Source of the DNA: Pardosa pseudoannulata
Taxonomy: Eukaryota > Arthropoda > Arachnida > Araneae > Lycosidae
Direction: 5' to 3'
Assembly: GCA_032207245.1 (NCBI GenBank)
Contig: CM063507.1
Coordinates: 84,477,879 to 84,541,878, forward strand
Length of the DNA stretch: 64,000 bases
The first letter of the stretch is position 1. Each line of letters starts with the position of its first letter. The position numbers and the translations under genes are program-made. Shown piece after piece: positions 13,576 to 26,509 of the stretch. The notes below the pieces were generated by a model. It was not told the DNA's origin. It did not search any database and saw nothing but the letters and a program-made list of their open reading frames with translations.

Positions 13576-14141
13576 TTTTGTTCGCTGGATCCAAACCGTT
13601 AAGAACAATGTTGCATCTCATAAGATGCATAAGTTGTTAGTTGGAAATGTATTCATTAGTCATATAATTAACTAAATCGACTTTCTTGTAAACTTTAAAA
13701 GTGGTTTTAGTATTCGGAATTTTCGAGCACTTAAGAACATATTAATTAAAAATATAAAATTGTTGTTTATGACTGTAGTTGTAACTATAGTAAATGTAAG
13801 GTGCCACACGTTTTTTTTTTTTTTGTTTTGTTTTTTGTTTTTGTGGTTTTAATTAATACCATTTTAACAAATTGTTATCTTTTTAATGCAGCTGGCAATA
13901 CCGGCTTGTGCGAATTACGTCCGTGTAGCTTAAGGAATGCTACGTACGCTAGTTTTAATGTTAGTAAAATGAAGATTTAAAGTAATCGGTTCATCGACTG
14001 CATCGGCTTCCCTAAACCTAGCTACAGCAAACCAAGTTTAGACTGTATTTTTATAATTTTCAAACAATTTTGAATGGATGCAGAAACTGGAAGAACATCG
14101 ACGATTCATGGTGCCGATCGTCGCTGATTTCGCAGTGTAAC
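13576..14141 (-). repeat. Unidentified dispersed repeat X, copy 1
   Basis: Aligns with 23087-23470, including the segment GCAGCTGGCAATACCGGCTTG and a block that reads on the minus strand as TWFAVARFREADAVDEP then a short tail and stop. About 180 bp near 13620-13800 is present only here. One in-frame stop interrupts the minus-strand frame (a Gln codon in the other copy). Both copies are preceded by the same end of a pogo-like element, so the pair duplicated together. I do not recognise the family. Confidence 0.6.
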
Positions 14142-14419
14142 CAGGGCCTGATTTACGGCGGTGCTTTCGGGGCACTAGCCCCAAATTTAAAAAAAATACA
14201 CAGTTACAGTTTACATCCTTAAGGATATACAGATTTTTGGCATTCGACTGTACTGCAAAGGTATGTAAGCATAAAAAAAAATGAATAAAACTTTCCTCCA
14301 AAAATATTCGTTTGTATCCTCTTTTATGAACTATTTTTTTTTTTTTGTCTTGAAAGGAGGATAGGGGGGGGCGAAAGACTACCAGGCCTTAGGCCCAACT
14401 TTGCCTTGATCGGGCCCTG
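14142..14419. mobile_element. Short hAT-like MITE (CAGGGCC termini)
   Basis: Ends CAGGGCCTGAT and ATCGGGCCCTG form an imperfect inverted repeat. The insertion lies where the paralogous repeat at 23087-23470 is continuous past its TCGTCGCTGATT segment. A clean 8-bp duplication is not visible, so the superfamily is tentative. Confidence 0.6.
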
Positions 14420-14503
14420 TGTATACATGCAAAGCAGTAGATGCATAAAACTTACATGTACATTTTCACGGACATATTTATTGGCAACAAGTACAGCAAT
14501 GTT

Positions 14504-14950
14504 TCAGCTATTTTTCAACATGGCCACCACCAGAATGGAGACACTTGTCGTATTGTGGGATCCACTTTTGTATCTCTCTGTCTTAGAACTCTGCCGCCTG
14601 TGAATGGAATAAGCCTCCCGTCCCAGAACACCGTGCACATCCCTTTGTTCGAATTGGGTCCTGACCGAAGATCCACTAGGACGCCAATGCATTGACTCCT
14701 GTTCGGTTTCCGGGGTAAAGTGCGAAATCCGAGTCTCATTGCCCGTGACGATCCTGTCGAGGAACTCGTCGCCGTCGTCGTGATGCTGTAGCAGAAATGT
14801 CATTGCTGCTCCTAAGCGTCGAATTTTGTGTTCGGGTGTCAGTTTCGGCTCATAGAGCTGACGATAAATTTCAATGGGCGCAATGCTTTGTGCATTCGAG
14901 ATCATTGACCGAACCTTGCAGGCGGCGGGAGAAGGAATGAGCGTTTCCAT
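14504..14950 (-). pseudogene. mariner transposase remnant
   Basis: A minus-strand frame contains SIAPIEIYRQL (helix-turn-helix region). This joins abruptly to KLTPEHKIRRLGAAMTF and then FLDRIVTGNETRISHFTPET and a QESMHW segment, which is the start of the mariner catalytic domain. About 70 residues between the DNA-binding and catalytic parts are missing, and the C-terminal half is also lost. In active mariners the VTG-ET motif carries the first catalytic Asp; here it is Asn. This fragment cannot be active. Confidence 0.85.
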
Positions 14951-15941
14951 TTCGGAGCACTGCTACCCCGCTACTGGCACGAATCGGGACTTGTCCAGCT
15001 GGCATATGATTAATACGTCATAGATCTGTTACGCACGCGCAGCTGACACGTCTAATTACGTTTACTTTAAAGGGGAAAACATCGGGAAACGTACTTTCTG
15101 GATGCGCCTCGTAAGTACTTTGTGTATTTTGTTTGCTTATGACGTGTAAAGTGTACTGTATTTTGGATTCAGGTTTTGACCTCACCCCTTAAAACTGGCT
15201 ACGTCAATGTTTAAGCCTTATAAAAAGCAATATATTTTTGTTTATTAGCCTTATGTAAAATTCTCTAACAAAAATAAATAAATAAACTATTTTATTTTTA
15301 AATCTTTTCACAATATTAGTTTGAAATATTTATTTTTATCTATGCAATAATTCAATCCTGTTTTTTCTTTCTTTCAGTTTTTATTTTGGAATGGACTTAC
15401 GCCAGTTTTACAATAACAATGTTTCGTTTGTTTAAGGACCATTCTGAATTTTATTATGTGCCATTATCAGTCACCGCGAGTGTTTTTTTTTTTATTCGAT
15501 ATGCTCACTTACCTTCTTCCCGTTTTGCAATTTTTGTTACGGCGGAATTACAGAGAGCCATTAAAATGTAAGAACTGTTTTTCTTTCTATATTTAATCTT
15601 TAGCGCGCGCACCTGCTCTTGGAAAATACATGAATTTACAGTTCGCAATCTTCGGGCACACAGCTGCTGTTCTCAACGTTAATTTTAATACAACATGGTG
15701 TTCAATGGTATGTATCTTACATGACTCTTTTCAAAAATTGATATAGTACAGCATGTTCTCTTCTGTTTTTAATATGAATAAAATGATAGAATTTTCTGCC
15801 GGACATTACGCGGAAACTATTGAACGTATCATGATGAGATTAAAAAAAAAATTCTTCGTAATATTTCCTACATTAACTCAGGCTATTCTTATTCTCTAAA
15901 TTCGAATTAGATTATTCTAAATTAATGTTTAATTAACAAAA
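14951..15941. other. No recognisable feature
   Basis: The first 100 bases may be mariner flank or 5' region. Beyond that I see no motif; a 61-codon plus-strand frame at 15386 has no support. Confidence 0.35.
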
Positions 15942-17298
<1,357 letters not shown>

Positions 17299-17301
<3 letters not shown>

Positions 17302-17340
17302 GAGTAATTTATCCTATCACAAAGGGTATATATATGTATA

Positions 17341-17371
<31 letters not shown>

Positions 17372-17578
17372 GGTATATATATATATAGATATATATATAT
17401 GTATATATATGTATATATATGTATATATATGTATATATATATATATGTATATATATATGTATATATATATGTATATATATATGTATATATATATGTATAT
17501 ATGTATTATATATATATGTATATGTATATATATGTATATATATATATATGTATATATATAGATATATGTATATGTAAA

Positions 17579-17632
<54 letters not shown>

Positions 17633-17661
17633 GAGTAATTTATCCTATCACAAAGGGTATA
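17299..17661. repeat. 331-bp tandem duplication of microsatellite plus unique tag
   Basis: The same 32-base non-repetitive tag (AATGAGTAATTTATCCTATC and on) occurs at 17299-17330 and at 17630-17661, with a (TA)n tract before each. The period is 331 bp. This suggests unequal exchange, slippage or a local assembly duplication. Confidence 0.85.
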
Positions 17662-17818
17662 GTATGTCTGTTGAATGTAGTCGTAATGTAATCGTGGCCG
17701 AAATGAAAAGACAAAGAGAATTTGGATGCAAAAGGAACAGAGTTAACTGAGGCATCTCCTCTCACGGACTTCTGTTCGAAAATTCCGTATGTCTGGAATT
17801 TATAGTTGTATGAGCCAA

Positions 17819-17876
17819 CCAATCAGAAGTCTTAATAGCCAATCACGATGTAAAGCCGTGTGACGTAGTTTAAGCG
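17819..17876. promoter_or_regulatory. Promoter-like cluster: two CCAAT boxes and a TGACGTA site
   Basis: CCAATCAG (17819-17826) and CCAATCAC (17839-17846) are 20 bp apart, with TGACGTA about 25 bp further on. The arrangement resembles NF-Y and CREB/AP-1 site spacing in promoters or LTRs. No gene follows that I can identify, so this may be a decayed LTR or chance. Confidence 0.3.
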
Positions 17877-18152
17877 TCATTAGTTATGTAAAACAAGAGG
17901 AAGTTATGTAAGAGGAATTTGGTGTTTTCGAGATTGCCAGAATGACTGAAAGAACAAAATTATTCGCTAAGGTTACCAGAAAAGGATAGTATACCCTAAA
18001 ATTATTTTAAGATAAGCATAATTACTTTGGTTAAATTTTTAGGTTAAATATATCATTACATATGTGAGTTTAAGAATTAGTGGATTAAAACTTAATTTAA
18101 AAATAATTACTAACAAATTTCTCTTTCATCTTAATCCACTATCATCACTTTA

Positions 18153-18405
18153 TTTTAATAGTAATATATATTCTATTCAAAAGCTTTAGTGGTATGTTCT
18201 AGTACAATTGATTTTCGTAAAGAATCGTGTTAATTTTACATAATGTAACTTTTTTTCTATGGGTAATTCGTGGACTGTTATCTTGTAAATTATTGCAAAG
18301 CATCTCCTGTTGTGTTGTTAGTAACAGCTTTATTATTCCATAGATTTAAAAGGAAAAAAAAACAGAAAATGGTTAATAAAGTTGAAAATAAACATGCTGT
18401 ATTAA
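18153..18405. repeat. Local duplication, copy 1
   Basis: About 250 bp that recur in the same orientation at 19909-20162, with shared blocks such as TTCTATTCAAAAGCTTTAGT and AAGTTGAAAATAAAC. A Helitron-like element lies between the two. No function apparent. Confidence 0.75.
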
Positions 18406-18705
18406 CACAAGCGAGGGTTAAATCGTTAGGTCTGGAGTTCAACAGTCTTTTCTTTTTCTTTCAATACGCGAGAAAATTAAGCTGGAATCTTTTACATCCA
18501 TATCAGAAGTAGTATTCGAACCCTCAGGTTCCAGAACACACAGACAATTCACTGTTCTAGAATAGTGTCTAGCGTACCCTATACTGTAGCATAGCACAGG
18601 TTGTAGGAGGTAACATTTTGCAAAGGGCGATAAAATTCCTGCCTTTAAATATAACATTAGCATGCAAATTATTTAAATATTTCATATTCTCGCATTATTC
18701 AACTA

Positions 18706-19505
18706 CTCGCATATAGCCCGTCATATTACGGGATTAGTAAAATTTTTAATTTTCCAGAATTGTAAATACCCTACGAGACAGGTAAAAAAAAATGGTTTGT
18801 GTTTTGGCTGAGAATTATCTGGTACACGCTCAATCATTTGTTTATCTTCATATTCCTCTAAAGTTTCCCTATACTGTGAATGCAGTTTAGAATCCCGTTG
18901 AATTCATTTAGTCAAACCGTGTGGTTATGTATAAAAAAATAAACACACAAACGAACAAACTTCTTCATTTTCAAATATATATATAACTTAAATGCTAGAT
19001 ATTTATGAGTCCGGGAAATAGACTCCTAGATTTTGTTGTTAATACCGGTGATAAAATTTTCATTGCAACAAAAAATAATCGATGATGAAATTTAAAATTA
19101 TCACATATATGCCTAATCTATTATTTAAGACAAATATAAAAGAAAATTATTTGCTTAATATCTAAATTCAGGGATAAAACTTATGAAAATAATGCAGACG
19201 ATATTTAAATAATTTAATATAAGAAATTATATAAGATGGTTAAAGGAATGACGTCATAATGCTAGAAAAAAATGTAATTTTTACCTATTTATTATGTGAA
19301 ATTGATGAATTTAATCGCCTGCTCTTAACCGGGGAAAATAGGTCTTGAAATAAGAGCATTAAACGTTCCAAAAGGGTGGATTTCGAACGTTGGTAACCCT
19401 AACTCATCAAGAATCCAATATGGATGACTATCCATTCCAGGTCCAACCGCTTCATAAATTCGTGGACAGACGGACAGATAACTTAGGCTATTATTATATA
19501 GGGGA
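18706..19505 (-). mobile_element. Helitron-like non-autonomous element, copy 3
   Basis: On the minus strand the start is TCCCCTATATAATAATAGCC (19505 downward) and the end has a decayed hairpin (CCCGTAATATGACGGG) followed by CTATATGCGAG|T. The interior aligns with 3753-4547 and 38179-39069 (for example CGCCTGCTCTTAACCGGGG). Confidence 0.78.
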
Positions 19506-19908
19506 TAAATTTGTTTTATGAAATAGCAATAGAAAATGAGATCACAAAATAAAAAAAGAACTTACCAATTTGCTTTCGGTAAAAAATTATTTGTTTCTAA
19601 ACATAAAATATATTTTATTTAAATAAATCCATTTATGAGTTTAATACCTCATGCAAAAACGTAATTTCTCGAAATTCATTTACCCATCATACGGAAATGG
19701 GGGAATGGGGGGAGTAGACAGCTGTTTAACTGCTTCGAGTGACATCGAAACAGATGTCTAAGTAAAAAATAATGTCTCTTACTATTTATTCAATTTATGC
19801 TATATTTAAAAAAAAAAATTATTTATATTCTCATACGGAAAGAAAAGGGTCGCCAGGTGTTCACTATCTCAACGGACTGTCTAAAATTTTATACCAAATA
19901 CTTTTTTT

Positions 19909-20162
19909 TTTAATAGTAATTTATATTCTATTCAAAAGCTTTAGTGGTATGTTCAAGTACAATTAATTTTCATAAAGAATCGTGTTAACTTTTTTTTAAT
20001 TTTACATAATGTAACACTTTTTTTCATGGATAATTTGTGGACCGTTATTTTATAAATTATTGTTAAGCATTTTCTGTTTTGTTTTTAGTATTATTATATA
20101 CAGAAAAAAAAAACGAAAACGAGAAAATGGCTACTAAAGTTGAAAATAAACTTGCTATATTT
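19909..20162. repeat. Local duplication, copy 2
   Basis: Second copy of 18153-18405, about 1.75 kb away, with scattered substitutions and small insertions. Confidence 0.75.
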
Positions 20163-20422
20163 TATTTTGAGGTTTTATTCTTGTTTTAACTAAACATCGT
20201 TTAATTAGTTTTGCATGCATCTTTTATTGTTGTTCCAACTTGGAATCTAGAGAGTTGCCAAATATTTTACTTTTCTTTTCCATAGTCTCGCTGGCTTCCG
20301 GTTTAAAACTCCTTGTCTATACCGTAATGTATCTGGCAACAGCCAGAATAAAAGAACTCTTGATTAAGGGGAATCTGCAACACCAGACAGAAAAGCATGA
20401 GAATGCAGTTTCGGTTTAGAAC

Positions 20423-21656
20423 CAGTGGCGTGCGGTCCATATGTGCAGGGTGTGCACTGCACACCCTGGCAAAATTATGAGGGACAATAATTTTCTGCAC
20501 CTATGTCTACCTATCTTTATATGGTATATAATAAATATTATTTATAATATATTCAAATATTACGTTGATTTGCTTGCTTGTCAGTGCGTGCGGTACTAGG
20601 TGCTGCACCACGTAGCGCGCAAACGAACACAGGAAGTTTTGATGTGTACGCACTGCGCACTAAATTGAAAATCGTGCTTTATATGTATGGGCTACTGGAG
20701 AAGCACAGCATACTATAGCACTGGCAAGGGCAGCTATTTTTTCTGCACTTGGCATTCAGAATCATCCGAAGGTACAGTTTATTAAGCGTTGTTTTGGAGC
20801 GGGGACTTACTTGCTGAAGCGCTTTGGTTTTTTTTAACTGATTAACTGACCATACGATTTTGTAGACGGTTCATGTTTAAATTTATATATTGTAAGATTT
20901 TGTTTTCGTGGAAACATAAAAGAAGTATTTCATCAATATAAAGTGAAATGTTTTAGTGTGGTAAAATAATTTCGGTGATGTATTCTATTTATTGAAATAA
21001 TTAGCTGAAAAACAATGTTTTGTTTTAAAGAAACGAATTTTAACAGAACAGTCCACATTTTACCATTCATTGTGTCTTACAGACAGTATATAAGTTATAT
21101 TATGTAACACCATATCCCTGATTTTGTTTTTAAAAATTGTCAAGATATTTTTCGCAGAATATATGATTTTCAAATGTTAAAAACAATTAATAAATATAAT
21201 TTAATCCCCTGACCGAACGAGAAACAGTTCGCCCTTTTGTGCCAGCGTGCAGCGAAATCCTCTGCACGCGGAATAGACTTTCGGTTTGTCGGCAACAACG
21301 AGCATCCGGATGCAGCACCGCAGCGGCGGGCGCCGTGTGGTGCTACGTTTGCGGAACATATAAGTTTTTCGTGGAAGCCCGAAGCGTTGCTTTATCGACG
21401 CCGATGTGACACCATACAACAAAAGACATGATTTTTGCTTCAGTGCTAGTAGAATTCTCATAGGTTTAGCTGTTTTTATAGTTATAACTCTACTACTCGT
21501 AGGTGAATATTTTATTTATTGTACTCTTTAAATTTATATTCATAATAAATAACCCGTATCAGAATGGAGAACTCAGATGTCTCAATATAATTAATGATTT
21601 ATTGGAAAATCCATGTTCTCTGCACATCCTGCATGAAAACCTACCGCACGCCACTG
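20423..21656 (+). mobile_element. hAT-like non-autonomous element, family A, best-preserved copy
   Basis: Termini CAGTGGCGTGCGGT and ACCGCACGCCACTG. The flanking 8-bp duplication TTTAGAAC is perfect (20415-20422, 21657-21664). Same length class as 937-2174 (1,234 bp). The internal palindrome CAGGGTGTGCA-C-TGCACACCCTG is intact. The perfect duplication makes it the youngest copy in the window. Confidence 0.92.
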
Positions 21657-21664
21657 TTTAGAAC

Positions 21665-22765
21665 ATTAGAACAATGATTTCAGGCTTAAAATATACATAT
21701 AACATGGTTTGGGATTTGTGAATAAATATGTTTTAGTGAAAACCTGCATCCTATATTAAGGCCCCCAAAACACTACATATACATGTTTCAAATAATAAGT
21801 GAAGAATGCAGAATAGAGAATGTGTGCAAAAGAAAGAGAAGCATCACGCATGCAATGTAATAAGCTGATCTGATAGCAAATTATATGAACCGAACCGTGT
21901 GTACAAGTCATAGTTTGTTCCTGAGTCACACACACGCCGAGTTCAAGCGAGTTTATCCGCACGGAAACAAACGTTTTCTTCCCCCTGTCTGAACAACAAA
22001 TTAGTCTTTCTCAATCCTATGTAAATAATAAATATCTTTTTCCAGAAAATGTCTGTTGAGAAAAGGTGGACAAAAGCAGCAAATGATCAGTTTGTTATTT
22101 CGAGAAAGTCATCTGAGATCATTGGAGAACAAATACGGTGACATTTAAACAGGAAGGAGGAATTTTGTGGAAATATATTGGAACTCTTTTTTTTTTTTTT
22201 ACTCTTTTTTAATCGCTGTTATTAGAAGACAATGTGGTGTAAATTATTTAAATAATATCCCAAATTTCTACTTCATTTTTAGCTAATTTATTCCCTTTAT
22301 CAAAGTTCCTTTCGGTGCTTGAAAGTGCTATTTTTTCCCTCTTTGTCTTCCCTTGCACTATATCGCACATTTTCCTAAATGTAAAAATATCAAAGGCATT
22401 TGATAATAAATTAAATTTATTTTTAATGTCTGCATATTGCAAATATAGTAAGCGTTTTCGTTTGATTGTTATTACAACCTTTATTTTGATATAACATTAA
22501 TGAGTACTAACTTCATTGTTTAAATCTTTAATTTTTCTTTGTTATTTTATCAGTTCACTTTAAAATTATACATAAGTAGTAACACTTGAAAAATACATTA
22601 AGTGTAATCGGAAAGTTTGCATTGGTAACGCTGCATTATTCGATGCATTACCCAAAATTATTTAGAATAAAATTAATCTGCTAATAACTAAATCTGCCTT
22701 ACTACGATGTATGTCAGTTGTTGAATTTTTTTTCACCTTATTAATAGGATAAATGTTTTACTTGA
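21665..22765. other. No firm feature
   Basis: At 22044-22046 a pyrimidine tract ends in an AG and is followed by an open stretch beginning AAAATGTCTGTTGAG, about 30 codons long. It looks exon-like but has no recognisable domain, and no linked exon was found. Otherwise the region is AT-rich and unassigned. Confidence 0.3.
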
Positions 22766-23084
22766 ATTTTCTGAAAAATTCCAGGAACGTGTGATATCCC
22801 ACTCCTTTGTTCATTTCCCATTTCCCTAGGTGGAAGAGGGAGAATTCTCGGAAATTCAAATAACAGCGAAGGGGAAGGAAAAGAATGGGTTCCTTCTGAA
22901 TACATTATACATTCCGTTGCAAGATAAAAAGAGGTTCGAAAACAGATAACATTAACCGATGTAACAATCCCATAAATCGATCATTTTAACATACGAATGA
23001 ATATAGAAAATCGAGACCCAGTGATTTCGACAACAATAAGCGATTGATAACATTAACCGCGAACACATTATGCGGAGTGCACTG
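22766..23084 (-). mobile_element. pogo-like element, family P, truncated copy
   Basis: Reverse complement of the left 300 bp of the copy at 15942-16816, ending GGAGTGCACTG then TA at 23085-23086. The other end is truncated near 22766. Confidence 0.7.
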
Positions 23085-23086
23085 TA

Positions 23087-23470
23087 TTTTGTTCTCTGTA
23101 TCCAAACCATTAAGAACAGTGTTGCCACACATTTTTTGCGTTTTTAATTAATACCTATTTAACAAATTGTCATCTCTTTGATGCAGCTGGCAATACCGGC
23201 TTGTGCGAATCACGGATGTTACTCATTCAGCATCAGCCGAAGAGCACGTGTAACTTAAGGAATTTTACGGACTCTATCTTTAATGTTAGTAAAATAAAGA
23301 TTTAAAGTAATCGGTTCATCGACTGCATCAACTTCCCTAAACCTAGCTACAGCAAACCAAGTTTGGACTGTATTTTTGTAATATTCAAGGAATTTTGGTT
23401 GGCTGCAGAAACTGGGAGACCATCGACGATTCGACGACCGATCGTCGCTGATTACGCGGTATAGAACATA
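23087..23470 (-). repeat. Unidentified dispersed repeat X, copy 2
   Basis: Counterpart of 13576-14141. Here the minus-strand frame is open (about 23259-23440) and includes KFLEYYKNTVQTWFAVARF and then EVDAVDEPITLN before a stop. The family is not recognised. The frame is preserved between copies apart from one stop in copy 1, which hints that it once coded for protein. Confidence 0.6.
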
Positions 23471-23484
23471 TACACACGCGTATA

Positions 23485-24611
23485 CACTCAAGAGCCAAAA
23501 CATTATGAACACCCCTACATTTTGTAATGAACTCGCTTGGATGACGTGGAAGGCACGTCATCAGGTTTAACTGCTGCTGGAGAGTCTGAAGAATCTTTCT
23601 TTCACTTCTGTGTGCGATGGGAAAGGCTGCAGATTTGATAGAGGGCAGATTTTATGGCTCGGAACAAGTATTTCCGAAACTGCACGACTCGTGGGTTTGT
23701 TCGCGATCTACAGTTGTTAGTACTCATGCAAAGTGGATGAATGAAATCAGCAGTAGACGACAGGGTGTTGGACGTCCACACGCTATCAAAGAAAAAGGTC
23801 TCGCATGGTGGAGCAAAACCGGAGCCAGACGGTGGCTCAGCGGACAACCCAATACAATCCAGGGCCAAGTAGAACAGTATCGGAACACACTGTTCAGCGG
23901 ACACTGTTGGATAGGGGGCTTCGCAGCAAACGTCCCACTCGCGTGCCTGTGCTGATCAAGCATCGTCGCTAGCTGCGCCTACGCTGGGCCCGGGAACATC
24001 GCGACGGGTCCATGGATCAGTGGGAGAGAGTTGCCTGGTCAGATGAATCACGGTTTGGCATTCATCACGCCAATGGCCGTGTCGGGATATGCCGTTTTCC
24101 AGGCGAACAGTCGCTCCCTCTATGTACAGTAGGTCATACACAGGCCGGTGGTGGCGGTATTATGATTTAGGAGAAGTTCTCTTGGGCATCTCTGGGACCC
24201 GCGGTTGTGGTAGGGTAGACAATGAATGCTACAGGGTATCTGAACATCACTGAGGACCCGTTGCACCCTTCCATGTCCTCTGTGTTTCCAGCTGGAAATG
24301 GAATGTTCGGACCGGACAACTCCCCGTGTCACAAGGCTAAATTTGTGTTGGGGTGGTTCCAGGAACAGAATGGTGAATTCCAATTAAATTTCTATCCGGA
24401 TCTCAATCCGCTCAGCAGCTCAGAGTTCAAAGACCCATTCGCGATATCTCGGATTTGCGTAACCGTTGCTTAAACATGTGGTACAATCTGTCTCCGGCCA
24501 TCTGCCGAGGACTTGTGGCATCCATACCAAGGCTGGTTGAAGCTGTGTTGCACGCCAAAGGTGGGCCAACTTGTTATTGACAGGTGGTCAGAATGTTTTG
24601 ACTCTTGAGTG
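23485..24611 (+). mobile_element. Tc1-like DNA transposon, full length but decayed
   Basis: A 1,127-bp element between TA dinucleotides (23483-23484, 24612-24613). The terminal inverted repeats are CACTCAAGAGCCAAAACATT on the left and, reversed, CACTCAAGAGTCAAAACATT on the right. The size is typical for Tc1. The transposase frame is broken. Confidence 0.92.
23617..24540 (+). pseudogene. Tc1-like transposase, frameshifted
   Basis: The N-terminal frame (23617-23955) covers the helix-turn-helix region and a GVGRPHAIKEKG stretch. After a stop and frame change, WSDESRFGIHHANGRVG (near 24040-24085) holds the first catalytic Asp. Next come [20 protein letters not shown] (second Asp region) and a damaged PDLNPLSSSEF where SPDLNPIEH would be, so the third acidic residue is lost. 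The relative at 1-613 keeps the second and third motifs but not the first. Confidence 0.85.
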
Positions 24612-24914
24612 TATATAAAAATAAGAACAGGTGCCGAGAGAAGGACCAGATAGCAGTATCCAACAGAACAAAGAGACGCGATGAGGCAATGAGGACCTAG
24701 TTTTGATTTCAGGTATTAAGAAAACCGTTGTCCCTCACTGCGGGGTTAAAGTTAAACACTTATAGTATTTCTATATTTAGAAATGTTGTTACTATTGCTC
24801 TTTATATGGCAACGTTACATTTTAGCTTTTGCAAATTAATTTAAATTACAACAATTTCTCATCGAATTCTGCTATTGTTTCTAATGCCACTTCAATAAGC
24901 CAATCAAGAAAGCC

Positions 24915-25175
24915 AGAGATTATATGAATTAGGCGAAGGGATACGCCTTTCATCGGAAGAACACCGCTAGGTTGAAAGAACAACTTTTTGCTTAAAGTGG
25001 TTCCTCGCACTTAGAAGACACCCAGGATTTGCTCCAGAGATATCGTTAGAACTGGGAGGACATTGTGACAAATAACCGAATTTACGTGCCCCAGCCACCC
25101 TTAATGAACACGATGTGTCTTTGACCAGCTCGAGCCTCGAACCCACAACCCTCCGATTTCGAGCCCAATTCTTCA
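24915..25175 (-). repeat. Older repeat with a tRNA-like segment
   Basis: Counterpart of the repeat split at 10320-10489/11343-11420. Near 25132-25165 the minus strand reads GGGTTGTGGGTTCGAGGC, a box-B-like sequence, so this may be another tRNA-derived SINE family. No target duplication found. Confidence 0.5.
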
Positions 25176-25289
25176 GTATGAATGTTGCCACTGTAAAAGA
25201 AGTAATATGTTTCCGTTTGTTTGTTTATTATATACGGTTGTCCAATAGAAAAGCAAACTAGCTTATTTCTAAGTCTTTCGAAAATAGTA

Positions 25290-25495
25290 GCTTGACTGGG
25301 CCCTGAACATTTTGCGATGATCCTTTCCTGAGCGGGATGAACGCTATAGTCTACTGATCTTCTCTACGAGAGAACCTGCTGCTTAAAACCGATTCCGAAC
25401 GGCTATGAACATCCATGGCATTTATTGGATTCGAAACTACTAACTCCGGTACAGAAGAGAAATGTCTTATCCAATCGGCCATTGTTCGGCTAAAG
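25290..25495 (-). mobile_element. Degenerate tRNA-derived SINE
   Basis: Minus strand head GCCGAACAATGGCCGATTGG is near consensus (25474-25493). Box B is decayed (TTTCGAATCC) and the body has GTTCATAGCCGTTCGGAATC. The tail is poorly preserved. Confidence 0.7.
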
Positions 25496-25909
25496 CACAG
25501 GAAGCTTTGTCAACATTAAAATAATTTATGTACTAGTACATTCACGATGAGAGTGTATTTGCAGAGTTAGAGGCGATAAAACGTTCATTCTATGCAGTCT
25601 ACTAGTACAAAACTGGTATCAATTACAAAATAACTTTGAAATGTTAAGGATTATTTTAAACAGAAGTTATAATTGATAAAATGTTAAATGCGTCGAATTT
25701 GTAATAAAATACATTTATTTATTCGCATATTACCGAATTTTTACAGCCATTTCTTATCTATCGGTTTCCATTTCCGTCCTCTTGAAAAACGATGGATCGA
25801 GGTTTCACTGTATTTGGTCATAATTCGGTCCTGAGACCATGTGAAGATACCTTATACTGAAAAAATAAATAAGTAAAAAAGAAATACTTGATTCGTGGGA
25901 TGCGCTTCC

Positions 25910-26509
25910 TAATGTAACCTCCAGACTATGGCCAATTGTTCACCACTTCCTGATGGTGACCTTGAACGATGGTTCACGGGTTGCAACCACACTCTGGACC
26001 ACTAAATGCGCCGATCACTTGGAAGTCGTCCATAGAGTACTGCGCACTTTAGTTGCGCATCTGGATGCCTTTGATCTTTGGAAAAAACCGCCTTCGAAGC
26101 CATCGTCCGCGAAGGCTATTTTATCATCTACCACCATCTACCACTATAAGCCATACGGTGGGTACGATATTCCAGATGGTGGTAATGACTTGCAATGGCT
26201 TTTAAATTTGAATAAACTTACTTTAAAGGCCTCTCCACACTATGGTCCACTGCAAGCCATTACCATTGTCTGGAGAAGGTATGGTTTATCGTGGTTGATG
26301 ATGGCAGACGATAAAACAGCTTTGGCGAACGATGGCTCAGGAGGCGGTTTTTCTCCAAAGATCAAAGGCAGCCAGATGCGCAACTAAAGTGCGCAGTAGA
26401 CCCTATGGACGAATGCATGCGCTCTGCTCATTTAGTGGCCCAGCGTGTGAAGGCGTGAACCATCGTTCAAGGTCACACATCAGGAAGCCATAGTGTTTAG
26501 GCTACATTA
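25910..26509. mobile_element. 600-bp foldback element made of two inverted units
   Basis: The left arm (25910 to about 26200) is a copy of the 300-bp unit at 6095-6393. The right arm (about 26225-26509) is the same unit in reverse complement, so the whole is a long inverted repeat with a short loop near 26200-26225. Termini are TAATGTAACCTCCAGACTATGG and, reversed, TAATGTAGCCTAAACACTATGG. The 144-codon open frame through it (25953-26387) is an artefact. It lies about 900 bp upstream of the transporter's CRE-like site. Confidence 0.82.

Noticed and set aside
25953..26387. 144-codon plus-strand gene
   Set aside because: It lies entirely within a foldback element; a similar frame occurs in the single unit at 6095-6393 and no domain is recognisable.
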